Source of the DNA: Cheiracanthium punctorium
Lineage: Eukaryota; Arthropoda; Arachnida; Araneae; Cheiracanthiidae
DNA: 64,000 nt
Assembly (NCBI GenBank): GCA_038373885.1
Contig: JAWZYV010010374.1
Coordinates: 248,001 to 312,000 of the forward strand
Reading direction: 5' to 3'
The notes beneath the pieces were generated by a model. The model made no database searches. It worked only from the letters and a program-made list of their open reading frames with translations, and had not been told where the DNA came from. This document shows, piece by piece, positions 1 through 11,560 of the stretch; positions within the stretch are counted from its first letter, which is position 1; every line of letters starts with the position of its first letter. Both the position numbers and the translations under genes were made by a program.

Positions 1-86
1 TCCCGCTCTGGGTGTGTTCGCAAACTGACTCGCTGGTTGTCAGCTCGCAAACTGTTGGTTCGCAAACCGACGAAATTAACGCCACA
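1..86 (-). repeat. Partial 3' LTR of CsRn1-like Gypsy element
   Basis: The first 86 bases are repeated essentially identically at 4542-4627, inside the LTR at the other end of this minus-strand element. This is therefore the start of the element's 3' LTR, cut by the window edge. The LTR begins with TGTGGCG on the minus strand. Near-identity of the two copies suggests a fairly recent insertion, even though the coding part is damaged. Confidence 0.9.
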
Positions 87-724
87 GTACTCACCCGCGA
101 GACCGAAGGAGGTGGCATTCTGAAATGGACTGAACGTCCGTATCTGGTAACATAAGAGTCTTTTCCACCGACGGAGGACGATACTGGAACAGTCTGTAAT
201 TGTTCATTCAAGAGGTACGCCAGTTTTAGGCGGTCTATAGAAACTGTGCGGGATTGTCCTTTGATGCTTAAAGTATAAAATTTATTATTACGAGAAAGTA
301 CTACATAAGGGCCGTCATATGGCTGTTGCAATGGCTTACGGACAGAGTCTCGTCGTACAAACACGTGAGTAGATGTTGGTAGATCTTTGTGGATGAAGAT
401 ATCATGTTTACCATGGTGCTTAGCAGGAACAGTTCTTAATTGTTGCATACCTGCTTGAAGCTTCAAGATGAAATTCGAAGTTCCAGGAACTTGTTTGGTG
501 GAACGAAAAAACTCTCCAGGAAGTCGCAAAGTTTCTCTGTAAAGCATTTCAGCTGGAGATTTTCCGATGTCTTCCCTTCAGGCTTGTCCGAATACCTAGC
601 AACACCAAAGGCAAAACAGTCATTTGACAGTCATTCCGTGGCGTGGCATTTGATAGAGTCTGAGTTTTCTGTGATGACGTTCAATCATTCCATTTGAAAT
701 CGGATGATAACTGGTTGTTCGGAT
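87..724 (-). pseudogene. Gypsy integrase C-terminal region, broken
   Basis: On the minus strand this continues the integrase downstream of an in-frame TGA at about 725-750. It holds the catalytic-Glu region (IRTTSYHP, then SNGMIER), then several frameshifts, then a long open stretch at about 87-420. That stretch has the usual Gypsy C-terminal signature (DGPYVVLSR, then VSIDRLKLAYL). The frame stays open across the internal/LTR boundary; in the complete LTR copy it would stop at 4526-4528. Pol therefore appears to terminate inside the LTR. Inactive because of the breaks. Confidence 0.75.
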
Positions 725-1684
725 TCATTCCGACCCTAAAAAACGAGTAAATGCATTGAAAAAGTCGCACTCGAAATGGGAGCCTCTATCTGTAGTCATG
801 GTATCGGGAACACCGAATCGTGAAATATATCCGAACAAGAAGGTTTCAGCACAAGTCTCGGCTTTCTGGTCAGCCATAGGAAATACCTCTGGCCATCGTG
901 AAAATCTGTCGATGCACGTGAGACAGTAAATATTACCGTTGGAAGGGGGCAAAGGACCTATAATATCTAAGTGAACATGGTTGAAGCGGCCTGAAACAAT
1001 GGGAAAATCTTCGATGACAGACTTTGTGTGTCTAGAGATCTTGCTTTTTTGGCAAGGGACGCAAAATTTTGCAAATTTTTTACAGTCCTTGTCAATAGAA
1101 GGCCATATGAATCTGTCCTTCGCAAGCTTCGCCGTAATACGGCCACTAGGATGAGAGAGGGAATGAATTTTTTCAAACACAGTCTTTCTGTAGGCTTGAG
1201 GGATGTAAGGGCATATGACCCCAGTAGAGACATCACAGTAAAGTTTAGCACCAGAATCTGAAATTGTGAAATGCTTGAAATCCAATCCGGAGCCACCACT
1301 CATTAATTTTTTAAGTTCCCCATCCTCCTGTTGTTCGCGAGAAATTGCTGCGTAGTCTAAGTTGCTAGGCAAGTTAATTTCCGCGATTCTAGAACAAGCA
1401 TCAGCAACCGCATTGTCCTGACCAGAGACAAAACGAATGTCTGTGGAAAACTGAGAGATGAACTCTAACTGTCGGAGTTGTCGGGGAGAACATTTATCAG
1501 CTTTTTGTGTAAATGCATAAATGAGCGGTTTATGATCACAGTAAATGGCAAATTGTCTACCTTCCAAAAAATGTCGGAAATGACGAATGGATGAGTAAAT
1601 TGCCAGTAACTCTCGATCGTATACACTGTAGCGTTTCTCAGTCTGCGTTAATTTGCGTGAGAAAAATGCCAATGGCTCCGGTTC
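725..1684 (-). pseudogene. Gypsy RNase H and integrase core, broken
   Basis: This is the RNase H and integrase part of pol. An RNase H-like segment (AFFSRKLT, YDRELLAIY, YCDHKPLIY) is followed by a His2Cys2 zinc finger (HSLSHPSG, then CVPC) and the integrase core with D (HLDIIGPL) and D (TTDRGSHF). It is in the same frame as the RT segment upstream but is separated from it by an in-frame TAA at 1685-1687. It ends at another in-frame stop before the catalytic Glu. These enzymes would degrade template RNA and insert cDNA; here they are defunct. Confidence 0.9.
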
Positions 1685-2233
1685 TTACTCGGACGCCTGG
1701 TTCAAAACTGATCCTAATGAGAAGTCCGAGCAATCGGTCATGAGTGACAATTCAGAGTCGGGTCTAGGATGAGCGAGCATTGTAGCATTTGCTAGCATAG
1801 TTTTACACGCCTCAAAAGCATCCTGCGTTTCGGGAGACCACTGAACATGCGTTTTATCGCGTTTTTCACGACTTTTAATCAACTCATGTAGGGGAGCTTG
1901 CGTATGTGCAGCTTTTGGGAAAAAACGATGGTAGAAGTTTAGAAGGGCTAAAAAGCGCCGTAGTTCATGTACCGTCTGGGGTAAAGGAAATTTGGATATA
2001 GCTTCGATTTTTTCGGGCAAGGGGGAGATTCCTGCCTCAGTAACTAAATATCCTAGAAATGGCATTTGTGCTTTACCAAAAATGCATTTTGCGACATTTA
2101 GAACAATGCGATATTGATCTAGGCGTGTAAAAATTTTGCACAGGTGCTGAATGTGAGTCTCCTCATCTTTTGAAGCGACTAAAATGTCGTCGAGGTAAAC
2201 GTAGCAATCCAAGTCCCTGAAAACTTCATCCAT
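1685..2233 (-). pseudogene. Gypsy reverse transcriptase, catalytic part
   Basis: This contains the RT active-site box YVYLDDILVAS near its start, then the thumb/connection region with LGYLVTEAGI and the tether into RNase H. It is one frame away from the upstream gag-protease-RT segment. The region between the conserved MPYGLK motif and the YLDD box is short, so a small deletion of roughly ten bases probably caused the frameshift near 2240-2255. It stops at an in-frame TAA at 1685-1687. Confidence 0.9.
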
Positions 2234-4002
2234 AAATCTCTGAAATGTTTGAGTCCATAAGGCATTCTATTGTAGGGAAATAGGCCTACTGGTGTAATTA
2301 CTGCAGTTTTAGGAATGTCTTCCTTGTTAACCGGGATGTGATTATAGGCTTTAACTAGATCCAATTTAGAAAATATCCGTTTACCGTGCAATTCCATTGC
2401 AAAATCATGGATATGAGGTAATGGATAGCGGTCGGGTAAAGTGACAGCATTCAACCTCCTAAAATCACCACATATGCGCCATGAGCCGTCTTTTTTCTTG
2501 ACTAAATGTATCGGGCTAGCCCATGGGCTATTCGATCGACCGACAATGCCTTGTGCTAATAAGGCTTCGAATTCCTGTTTAACTGCTTTTAGTTTGTCAG
2601 GGGATAAACGTCTGGCTTTAGATGTTACCGGTGGACCTTTAGTTAAGATACAATGTGTTGTAGAATAGTTAACTGCAGATAGGTTATTAGCGGGTCTAGT
2701 TATATTTGGAAATTCAGAAAGTAATTTATGATATGGCATATGGCCGCAAACCGTTGTGAGGCCAGTAGAGGGTCCAAAAGATGAATTTGCATTAACTTTG
2801 CAAGACGTTACCTGGCCAATCAAACGGCGATTCTTAACATCAATTAACAATGAAAATCGTTCCAAAAAGTCAACACCTAATATCGGCTTTGAAATTTCCG
2901 CAATAACAAAATTCCACGGATTGATCGTTTGACCGTTTCCACGATCCACGGATTGACCGATTGATCGTTTTAGGCCAAAATCCAAAACCAGATTTCTATT
3001 GCCGAATGTTTTTATTTCAGTACCATTTGCTGCGTACAGAAAAAATTTTGAACTGGGTACTTTCTTACGAGTTAATATTTGATTTACAGGCAGAACTGAG
3101 CATGCTGCTCCACTGTCTATCAAAAAACTGATTCCAGTTTTACGGTCACGAATGTATAAGCGACTAACACGCTGACAAGCATCAGTGGCCGCCAGTTCGG
3201 ATGAGCCTGCAAGCTTTTCTGGGAAAGTACAATGAGGGACGCATTTAGTAGCTTTTTCCGCAAAGCGTGCGTGGTACCAACAGAAGCGAGGGTTGAATTT
3301 TTTGTGGGAAGGAGATAGAGATCGGGACTGCTTATTACGTCCTCTAAAAGAGAGTGGACGAGCCAAGGTGTCCAATCGTTTAGCTATCGCGTCGATTTTT
3401 TTCTCTAGATTCTGTATTACATCTAAAGAAGGGGGAAGGGTTGTAACCGAATTCACCGCCATTGGAGTTTCTGTGACCTCAGATATCTTATCTGCTATTA
3501 AAGCCAACCCATCTAAATCTTCTTTGCAAACAGACAAGATCTGCTGCATCGAAACTGGTAAACGTGTTAAAAAGAGGGTTTTTAATACATCATTGTCCAC
3601 TTGCTTTTGAGCCAATGCTTTCATTTGCATGAGCAATTGGGATGGTTTCTTATCACCGAGTATTAAGTCCTGCAGCAATGCCTTTAAACGGGTTTGTTCC
3701 GAATCTGCATAATGTGAAATTATGACTTTTTTTAAGCACTCATAAGGTGTATCCGTTGGAGGGGATCGGATTATGTCACTAACCGTAACTAAAATTTCAC
3801 AGTCCAACGCTGCAACTACACTATGAAACTTTGTTAACTCTGTACTTATACCGGCTGTAACAAATTGGGATTCCAGTTGAAGGAACCATAGTTCAGGGTT
3901 GTTTTTCCAAAATGGTGGAGCTTTAAACGCTACTCTACAAACTTCGATATTACCAGGAGTATCCTGTATAATGTTTTTTATGTCACCTGCAGGTAATGAC
4001 AT
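2179..4002 (-). pseudogene. Gag-protease-RT of CsRn1-clade Gypsy element
   Basis: A 607-residue reading frame starts at 4002, about 220 bp inside the 5' LTR. In order: a capsid-like Gag (APPFWKNNPELWF near residue 30, characteristic of arthropod Gypsy Gag), then a metal-binding motif near residue 240 of form C-X2-H-X9-C-X3-C (CWYHARF...CVPHC) instead of the usual CCHC knuckle, an aspartic protease (DSGAACSVLP near residue 295; ILGVDFL), and the RT palm (WRICGDFRRLNAVTLPD, FSKLDLVKAYN). Gag and pol are fused without a break. The CHCC-type motif together with a tRNA-Trp-like primer site is the published hallmark of the CsRn1 clade. The frame ends after a deletion in RT. Confidence 0.92.
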
Positions 4003-4222
4003 GTTTTAAGCACGATGCTATATATGTTATGAGCTAGAGTTGGTGGTCCGAAAGGGAAGTCAAAGCAAATTCACATACCTTTGCGTAGTCCCATATACAC
4101 AGATAAAGACGAGTGAACAGTAGCAACATTCGGGTCACCAAAGTAGAGGGGAATCCTTGCTGAGACGATTGAAGACTTGGAACGTCGTCGTTGAAGGGCG
4201 AAACTTCATAATCACCTACAAT

Positions 4223-4241
4223 CCGACGTCCGGGTCACAAA
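4223..4241 (-). promoter_or_regulatory. Primer binding site, tRNA-Trp-like
   Basis: Directly inside the 5' LTR the minus strand reads TTTGTGACCCGGACGTCGG. It resembles TGGTGACCCCGACGTGA, the site complementary to the 3' end of tRNA-Trp that CsRn1-clade elements use to prime minus-strand DNA synthesis. One of the first Gs is changed. A second similar stretch, with the intact TGGTGACCCG, lies about 100 bp further in at about 4131-4145, so the leader carries a partial duplication of this site. Confidence 0.65.
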
Positions 4242-4627
4242 TGTAGAGGGGGGTGAAGATTATACACCCCCTTACGTTGCGCACTAAAAGTGCTTACTTT
4301 AAAATAAGACATAAGACAGCATCTCAACAACTAACATATTTTATTGATAAAAATAAAATGAATAAACCTTAAGGATAACACATAACATAACAAAATTATC
4401 AGTCGCGAGCTATAGAACATAATGCTGCCATTTTCTTTTTTTGGCAGCTTCACTCACAGCTGGGTGTTTATATACTTGCCAACCATCTACTCCGGAGAGA
4501 CTGGTGAAGGTCAATTTGCATCTTCTTAAATTCGCGGGACTTTCCCGCTCTGGGTGTGTTCGCAAACTGACTCGCTGGTTGTCAGCTCGCAAACTGTTGG
4601 TTCGCAAACCGACGAAATTAACGCCAC
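4242..4627 (-). repeat. 5' LTR of CsRn1-like Gypsy element
   Basis: A 386 bp LTR with TG...CA ends. Its last 86 bp on the plus strand equal positions 1-86. On the minus strand it has a TATA-like box (TATATAAA, about 4468-4475) and a polyadenylation signal AATAAA (4340-4345), in the order expected for transcription of the element. The flanking target duplication cannot be checked because the other LTR runs off the window. Confidence 0.88.
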
Positions 4628-5774
4628 AAATGCAAAGTTTGTCAGTTTGTATATGTGTTACTCTTTCATGCTGAAATGGCTGGATGGATTTGGATGGAAT
4701 TCAGCATGGGGACAGCATATACCCTGAATTAATACATAGGCTACCTTTAGACCCCCTCCTCTCCCCAAAAAATTAATAGCACGTCTCCAGTGATTTTCAC
4801 ACAGGTGTCGTAGATGATGCAGATTTACAATAAAGAAAGCAATTCCAGTACAGTAGTCATGTAAAAACATAAACATAATTTTGAATAATGATGCTGATCT
4901 GTAACGAAAGCAATATCAGCACACCAGGAACTTAAAAACATATTCATAATTTAATAATGAATGCATTATTTTCTTAATAATAATTCTGTTTAAAATTTTA
5001 TATTCTTAATAGATAACTAATAAAATACTAATTATTATTTTTTTAATGAAATAGTGAAAAGTTAACTTAAAATGCTTAAATAAACACATACAGTGAAACT
5101 ATATCTTAAAATCTTATGATTTCCATTATTTTGTATGGAAATTCAAAAGAAACTTCCTTTTTTTGTTCTTAAATTCAATATGTGCCCTCCCAGCTTTTCC
5201 AGTCACACTACAGCTCTATCAATCCCGATGGAATTCCTATTTTCTTAATGCATTTTAAATCCGTCTATAGTAATAATTAGGTAGTTTTTACATGCACTTG
5301 TCTAACTGATAATTTTAAAGCTCACAAAAGAACATTTATAGTCCATTTAACCAAATTTATTATTTTGAAAGGTACTTTCCATGGTCCGGACCGTGAGATA
5401 ACAAAATTGATAAAAATAGATAATATTACGAATTTTTATAGTAACCCGCTGTACTGGGGTTTTAACTAATTTAAAATTCATATTCTAGATGTCAAATAAT
5501 TAAATTTTGCATTTTGTTGCATCAAAATCGGTTAACTAAAACGTGAGATACGGAATTTTGGGTTTCCCCATTAGTTAATATAGTGTTTTCTAGAAATTTC
5601 AAGAAATATTGGTGTTAGGGCTTCGCTGACAACATTTTTGGGGACTTATTTTTGGCACCAAATTTGTCAATATTACACCAAAAGGTCGCCAAGCTTGGCA
5701 ACATTTCGGTCATTAGTCACAATTTTTCCGAGGCTTGTAAAGTTTGTTTTCCTGCATTAACAACACATACTAGC
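4628..5774. other. AT-rich non-coding stretch
   Basis: No convincing coding or structured element. Short phrases (gtcgccaagcttgg near 5686, and sensitive-to-decay AT runs) recur near 35680, suggesting old repeat fragments. Confidence 0.5.
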
Positions 5775-8700
5775 CAGGGCCGACCACAGAAGAAAATCTT
5801 GGGGGGGGGGGGGTGAAGAGAGGTAAATTGCCGACTGAAAAAATAGATTTGCCGATTCAGTTCGCAAGTTGGACACCTCTCTATATTGGATAGTTTTCCA
5901 GGGAACAGAACGTGCCCATAACATAGAAACAGCATAAACACTTCTTTAAGTTGTACAGAGGGAGCAGTAAAAGTTCAACTTTCAGAGGATTCACATTATT
6001 TACGCATTATGATCAATCTGGTTTTTACATTAATAAGATGAATTACATGAATAAATTACAGAGGTAAGTATGTAAAGGCGGAATTTTCCACAAAAAGGTT
6101 TGATTATTATCACTTTGCCAACAAAAATCTACACATCCCTGACTCTGTTACAAGTAATTAAATTTTCATAAAATATTCATAACTTTTAATTTAGGCATAA
6201 AATTTTCTCTCAGGAATGAAGAATATATTTGCCTGTCTGTATGCAACAAAACTATCAGTGTCCTAGCTGGGTTGGCAGAAATGAGTTTGGGGGGACCCTC
6301 AATGGAGTCTCTACATTTACTTAAAAAAAGGAAAGGAAGCCATACAGAGAGCACTGTTTATAAAACACTTTCCAACACTGTCTTATTTGCGTATATACTA
6401 TTGCATACCTGTCAACTCTACAGATTTTTCAGGAGACTACTGGATTTTGATGGTTCCTCCTGGCCTCCCGAATTTACATTAAAATCTCCTGGTTTTCTAA
6501 CATTTTGATTTAATAATCGACACATTTATTTCCCCATCATTTTTGAAAGATTACCGCTCTCTGGGCCTATTAATTCATTATGGACCAGTATACCATGGTA
6601 TTTTGGTCCAATAATAAAGATTTATGCTTATATTGATTACTCATTTGTGAAGGATTGTTGAAAATGTCAGAATTAGATGGCAAATCATTTAATTGCATCA
6701 TTTTCTGGGAGAGTTCAAAGTCCCAAAATTTTAATACTTTTTTTTTGTCTAAAAAGAAGATATTTTGTAAAATTTCGAAAATTTAAGAAAAAACTTGTGG
6801 ACGTAAAGAAACACTGAAGTTTTATTCATTTTATGTTAAAAGAATTCTTCTATTTCTCTGAGCTCTTTTACAAATTCTATTTTTAATATCACAACCTTAT
6901 GTGTGATTGAAATTTCAAAAATAAGTTGTTATAAAAAGCAAACTTTTCATTTGAAAAACCATAAGTGTGCCGTGTCATGTCAAATTATATATTTTTAAAA
7001 ATTATCCGTAGAATAGATGGCGAAATTTAATGTGTGAAAATATTTCAAAGAGTGTTTTGACTTAGTGTATGACTTAGATAAGTAATTAGGACTTTAAGAT
7101 TATGATGCCACATAAATCTATTGGATTTTCTTAGTTAGATGTTGGCAGGAATGCTATTGCATGACGAACAGTTAACTGTTCACTCTCGATGTTGCTAAAG
7201 ACGCGACAGTAGAGATTCTTCCCTCCTGTGACCATCGTTGCTCCCCGGCGTGAGTCTTAGAATGTTTCTGCTCTGGCGGAAGCCTTGCACAAGCGTACGA
7301 CTGGGCCATGCCAGGGCATTCAAAGACCCATGACGAGAAGCAACGATTTACACAGGAGGGAGGAATTTCTGTCATTGCGTCTTAGCAATGACGGTAGTGA
7401 ACAGGTTAAAGCCAACAAGAAACTAAAATATTGTTTTAAGTACTGCTCTTAAAGCCTGATCTATGAGTATTATTTTGTTAGCCCTGTATAGGTATCAACT
7501 GTATGTCCACCCATGCTGATGGACAGAATGCTCTCATAAACCTCATTAATAAATACCAATTTTGTTTTGCTTGAAATGGATGAAAGTTTCTAAAATGTAT
7601 GCTAAACATTCTCTGCCCATAGGCTGCAATGCATTAGAATTATTTTGTGTGCTCCTCTAAAAGAACTATAAATGGTACCTACATCCTTTTCAATAGGGTA
7701 CATGGTATGGTAATTTTCATTATTATATAAAAATTCGATCGATGCATATTTACGGCAGTTAGAGCACGGGCGGGCAGACAGACGAAAGCATAAACATTTC
7801 AAGTTCTTTGGAAAGTGTTAAAAAATAAAGGCTTAAAAAGAATGTGAGGCTTAAAGGGGAAAAAACTGGAATAAGGAAAGTAATTCTAGCTCAAAAAGTT
7901 AATTTTTTCAATTTTTTAAAATGGAAAATTAAGCATATATTTATTTTGAAGCTCCTAAGGTCGTGACTCCCCAGTATTTGCTCTGCCATGTCTTCCTACT
8001 TTAACGGTGTGATCTTGTATTTTATCTCTTATTATAACTTACCCATCATTTTTCTAAAATCAAATTAAATTACAAAAAATTGGTGTTATTTCTATATGAA
8101 TAATATGAAAGTAAATTATAATAAAAAGTAGCACAAATATAATCTAAATATATAGTTACCAGATCGGCGATGATCTTTTTCTTGGAGAATGGATTTGACG
8201 GAGCTCCAACAGTTTGTATGGAAATTCTCTTTCCATACAAACATTTGACATATGACAGCTATTTCGCTTCTTCTTTTAGTCATCATCAAAACAACTACAT
8301 ATCACATTTTGTGCACAGCACTTTTTGTGGGTTTTTTTTTTTTTTTTTACAACTAGTTTCGTGTTTTTGTTTACACTGGTTTCAGTCTTCAGTCTTAAAT
8401 GAACACTGCAGCAAACCTTTACTTCATTTTGTTAAAAGCTAGACATTATTTTTAAATTTATTTTTTACCAAATTGATGTATTAATTATATCTTAAAAGCT
8501 AAAGATGGTTTTCTTCTAATCAATGTATGCTTAGATTCCAAGGTATGCTAAGGCTCCTCCAAGTATATGTTCGACTTTGGCTCAGTTACTGTCCAGCTAA
8601 CCAAGCTAACAGGAATAGGAGACACATTATTTTATACTGTACAAGCTAATTTCTTTACTTTGGGAAAAATGTCGAGACAGGTGTCATAGGACGTATATGA

Positions 8701-9000
8701 TGTCAATTACAGAGAGCTGATTCTTCGACTTCCCTTTTTGTGTATCTGGCCACCCAGTGCCAAGTGCTCTTTATTCATTCCCTCTTCTTCCTTTTGACTG
8801 ATGTGAATATGCAAGGAATTTCTCACTCGGTTTTGTATGTACTGAGAATAGGACATCAAAGGGACAAAAGTTAGGAAAAGTGCCGATTAAAAACTCTTGT
8901 GAATACTAGAATGAGGAGTTTTGGAAGTCCAGAATAGCAATTTTGCCGACTGCATTTTAAGTGGGGGGGGGGGGTCTCACCCCCCGTGGGATCGGCCCTG
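5775..9000. mobile_element. hAT-type element, 3.2 kb, non-coding
   Basis: Ends are inverted: CAGGGCCGACCAC at the left, and the complement of CAGGGCCGATCCCAC at the right. Each end is followed inward by a long G tract on its own strand side (about 5803-5814 and 8962-8974). The flanks are an 8 bp target duplication with one mismatch, atactagc (5767-5774) and ataatagc (9001-9008). CAG ends plus 8 bp duplications indicate hAT transposition. I see no transposase inside, so it was probably mobilised in trans. A TTAA-flanked MITE lies within it. Confidence 0.8.
7176..7405. mobile_element. TTAA-flanked MITE (piggyBac-like)
   Basis: A 230 bp element with long imperfect inverted repeats of about 70 bp at each end: CTGTTCACTCTCGATGTTGC at the left and the complement of CCTGTTCACTACCGTCATTG at the right. 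TTAA sits immediately outside both ends (7172-7175 and 7406-7409), the exact target duplication used by piggyBac transposases. It lies inside the 5775-9000 hAT element, so it is younger than that insertion. No coding capacity. Confidence 0.7.
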
Positions 9001-9780
9001 ATAATAGCCTAATATTACTTTATTACTCTTCTATTGTGCAATCAAAATCAAGTTTGTTCTACAACATTCTGGGTATAATTCCTCTAGAACCTTCTCCAAT
9101 ATTCGGCTTAAACTATAGAAGAGACAACGCTTTGCCCCACAGAGTCAGTTTTGCTGTAACCTGTGCACGTAGCAGATGTCGTTTTGCTAGAGCATAAGGC
9201 TGTGTATTGACGTTTATAGAAGCGGTATTTTGCTTGTTTAAGAAGCTTGTTTTAGGATTCTGTGTCTGAATTCTTAATTAAGGAACTGTTAATGATTTTC
9301 CTCGGGTGTTTCCATTGAATTTTAGCTTGTGGAAGCGTTTATTTTGAATGAGAAATACAGCAATTGTGAAAGCTTCTGTACTGAGCAGACTGTTATAAGC
9401 ATGTTACTGGTAGTTAATGCCTGTGAATTTTGGACGAAGTTCTAGAAGCAATAAAATTAGTGTTCTATCCGGAAAGTCAGTACCTAAAGGGCAACAACAA
9501 TTGTGAAGACAGACTGAATAAAAAAGTTAAAAATTTCTAATAATGTCTTGCATGTCCTTCAAAACTAACTTCTAAAACATTATACTTCAGCAGAGATGGC
9601 ATGCAATGGAAACAGTTTAAAAGCTAGATCAATGTAGAAGACAGTTTAAAAATGACTATTTTATAAGATAAAATCAGTTTTATTTTTAAATATTGTCAGT
9701 ATAACAGTCCTTCATCTGGTTATTGACTGGGAAATCTGATAAATTTTATATAGACATACAGAAATTAAAACAACACTTAT
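9001..9780. other. Non-coding spacer
   Basis: No gene or repeat recognised between the hAT element and the PLE palindrome. Confidence 0.5.
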
Positions 9781-10354
9781 AATTAAATAATTAAAAACAT
9801 TAAAAGCCTTAAAATTTCCATAAAATCTAAAAAACACGCACCATTTGAGCGCTTTCAGCAGTTCAGTCCACTGCCATCCTCAGAACTGAGCCCGTCTGGC
9901 TCGCTCTCCGCTTCTTCATCAATTCTTGCCACGATTGCTCTATTTGTGCATGCGCCATGTCGTTGACAGCTCCCTCTTGTGTCATTATTTCCAACGCTTC
10001 CCGTTTTAAGCCATAACTGTGGTTATTGTAATTAGCTATTTTCTTGACATTTATGAAATCTATATCTATATTTTCTTTTAAGGCTAGGCGGGAAAGGGGG
10101 GAGGTACTCTGTCTATTGTATTTTATATCATTTATGTGTTCCTTAATTCTGTCTTTAATTTTTCTTTTTGTAACACCAATGTAGTATCCGGGAAGGTTGG
10201 AATCTCTATAAGTAAAATTTATTTTGTAAATACCTGCAGTTTCTAGAGGGTTTATTTTATCTTTATCTGACCGGATTCGTTTAAATATATTGCAGTTGGG
10301 TTTAATAGGGATACGAAGGTTCATTTTACGGGCACGGTTGGATATTTTTACAGC
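9781..10354 (-). repeat. PLE palindrome, left arm
   Basis: Left arm of a very large inverted repeat. It matches the reverse complement of 10411-10980 with only scattered substitutions and a few small indels (for example about 3 nt near 10090 versus 10660). The arms are separated by only 56 bases (10355-10410). It carries the 3' end of a Penelope-like element pointing outward (leftward). Confidence 0.93.
9863..10324 (-). CDS. PLE GIY-YIG endonuclease domain, copy 1
   Basis: A 153-residue open frame representing the C-terminal endonuclease of a Penelope-like retroelement, the enzyme that nicks DNA to prime reverse transcription. The GIY half (AGIYKINFTY, residues about 30-39) and the YIG half (YYIGVTKRKI, about 47-56) are visible. 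They are followed by KDRIKEH, with the Arg and His expected of the family, and a downstream Glu in LKREALEIM (about 112-120). The linker motif MNLRIPIKPN at the start is what usually precedes this domain in PLEs. The RT is missing, so this is a 5'-truncated copy. It is the mirror partner of 10396-10899. Confidence 0.88.
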   Translation of the reverse strand: MNLRIPIKPNCNIFKRIRSDKDKINPLETAGIYKINFTYRDSNLPGYYIGVTKRKIKDRIKEHINDIKYNRQSTSPLSRLALKENIDIDFINVKKIANYNNHSYGLKREALEIMTQEGAVNDMAHAQIEQSWQELMKKRRASQTGSVLRMAVD

Positions 10355-10395
10355 AAGACCACAGCAGTAAGGGATCGGATGAGTGATGAGTAAAG

Positions 10396-10899
10396 GTGGG
10401 AAAGGGGGACGCTGTAAAAATATCCAACTGTGCCTGTAAAATGAACCTTCGTATCCCTTTTAAACCCAATTGCAATATATTTAAAAGAATCCGGTCAGAT
10501 AAAGATAAAATAAACCCTCTAGAAACTGCAGGTATTTACAAAATAAATTTTACTTATAGAGATTCCAACCTTCCCGGATACTACATTGGTGTTACAAAAA
10601 GAAAAATTAAAGACTTATTTAAGGAACACATAAACGATATAAAATACAATAGACAGACTACTGCCCTTTCCCGCCTAGCCTTAAAAGAAAATATAGATAT
10701 AGATTTCATAAATGTCAAGAAAATAGCTAATTACAATAACCACAGTTATGGCTTAAAACGGGAAGCGTTGGAAATAATGACACAAGAGGGAGCTGTCAAC
10801 GACATGGCGCATGCACAAAAAGAGCAATCGTGGCGAGAATTGATGAAGAAGTGGACAGCGAGCCAGACGGGCTCAGTTCTGAGGATGGCAGTGGACTGA
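10396..10899 (+). CDS. PLE GIY-YIG endonuclease domain, copy 2
   Basis: A 167-residue open frame, nearly identical to copy 1 but on the opposite strand, reading outward to the right. The same AGIYKINFTY and YYIGVTKRKI motifs and the LKREALEIM Glu region are present. Differences include KDLFKEH for KDRIKEH, which changes the residue at the position of the family's catalytic Arg region, and a one-residue shortening near NRQTTALSR. It opens slightly further upstream, through KISNCACKMNLRI, the typical linker between RT and endonuclease. No RT is attached. Both frames remaining open argues for recent formation. Confidence 0.88.
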   Translation: MGKGDAVKISNCACKMNLRIPFKPNCNIFKRIRSDKDKINPLETAGIYKINFTYRDSNLPGYYIGVTKRKIKDLFKEHINDIKYNRQTTALSRLALKENIDIDFINVKKIANYNNHSYGLKREALEIMTQEGAVNDMAHAQKEQSWRELMKKWTASQTGSVLRMAVD

Positions 10900-10980
10900 A
10901 CTGCTGAAAGCGCTCAATGGTGCGTGTTTTTTAGATTTTATGGAAATTTTAAGGCTTTTAATGTTTTTAATTATTTAACT
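10411..10980 (+). repeat. PLE palindrome, right arm
   Basis: Right arm of the inverted repeat paired with 9781-10354. The match extends beyond the reading frames into the shared 3' tail (ctgctgaaagcgctca, then aagccttttaatg-type sequence) and ends at about 10980, where the two flanks diverge. Confidence 0.93.
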
Positions 10981-11396
10981 AAGGTATTTCTGTGTTTGAA
11001 TTTTAACTAAATATTCCATGCTATAATTCAATGCAGTCTTTCAAAGATTATAAGCTGCATGGTTAAGTAGATCGTAATACAGGACACGCCCTCTAATCCG
11101 CACAGGTTGGGACTAAGGGTTGTGCGGATTATAGAATTTTGCAGATTATAGGTCATTTGGTTAACATGAGAAAAAAAATGTGTATTTTACTAAAAAATAT
11201 TGGCAACAGTGCACATATAATTAGACAGAACTGAATCCAAACTGGTCATTATAATTATTTTGTAATAATATATGAAAAATAATATAAAACTTTTTTTTTC
11301 AATTTAAAGGCTATATGTTTTAGTTATTTAATAACATTTAAAATTTCATTTGACAATTTTGTCTAGCAGCTTATTAATAGGTATTCTTTTGTGCTT

Positions 11397-11560
11397 GGAG
11401 CAGTGGCGTACCCAGGAACTGATTTTGGGGGGTGCATATCATCATTACCATGAAAGAAGTAATGTACCAGTTGGGGAAATCTAATGAATATGCTATTATG
11501 GGAGCCCATATAGGGGTTGATATAGAGGTTTGACTCCTCCCCCCCCATTGCAGCCAATGG
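11397..11560. mobile_element. hAT MITE end, degenerate
   Basis: Begins with CAGTGGCGTACCCAGGAACT followed by a G run, the same terminal style as the 12186-12357 MITE. A C run near 11538-11547 may be the other end, but I cannot find a clear right terminus or target duplication. Confidence 0.4.
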
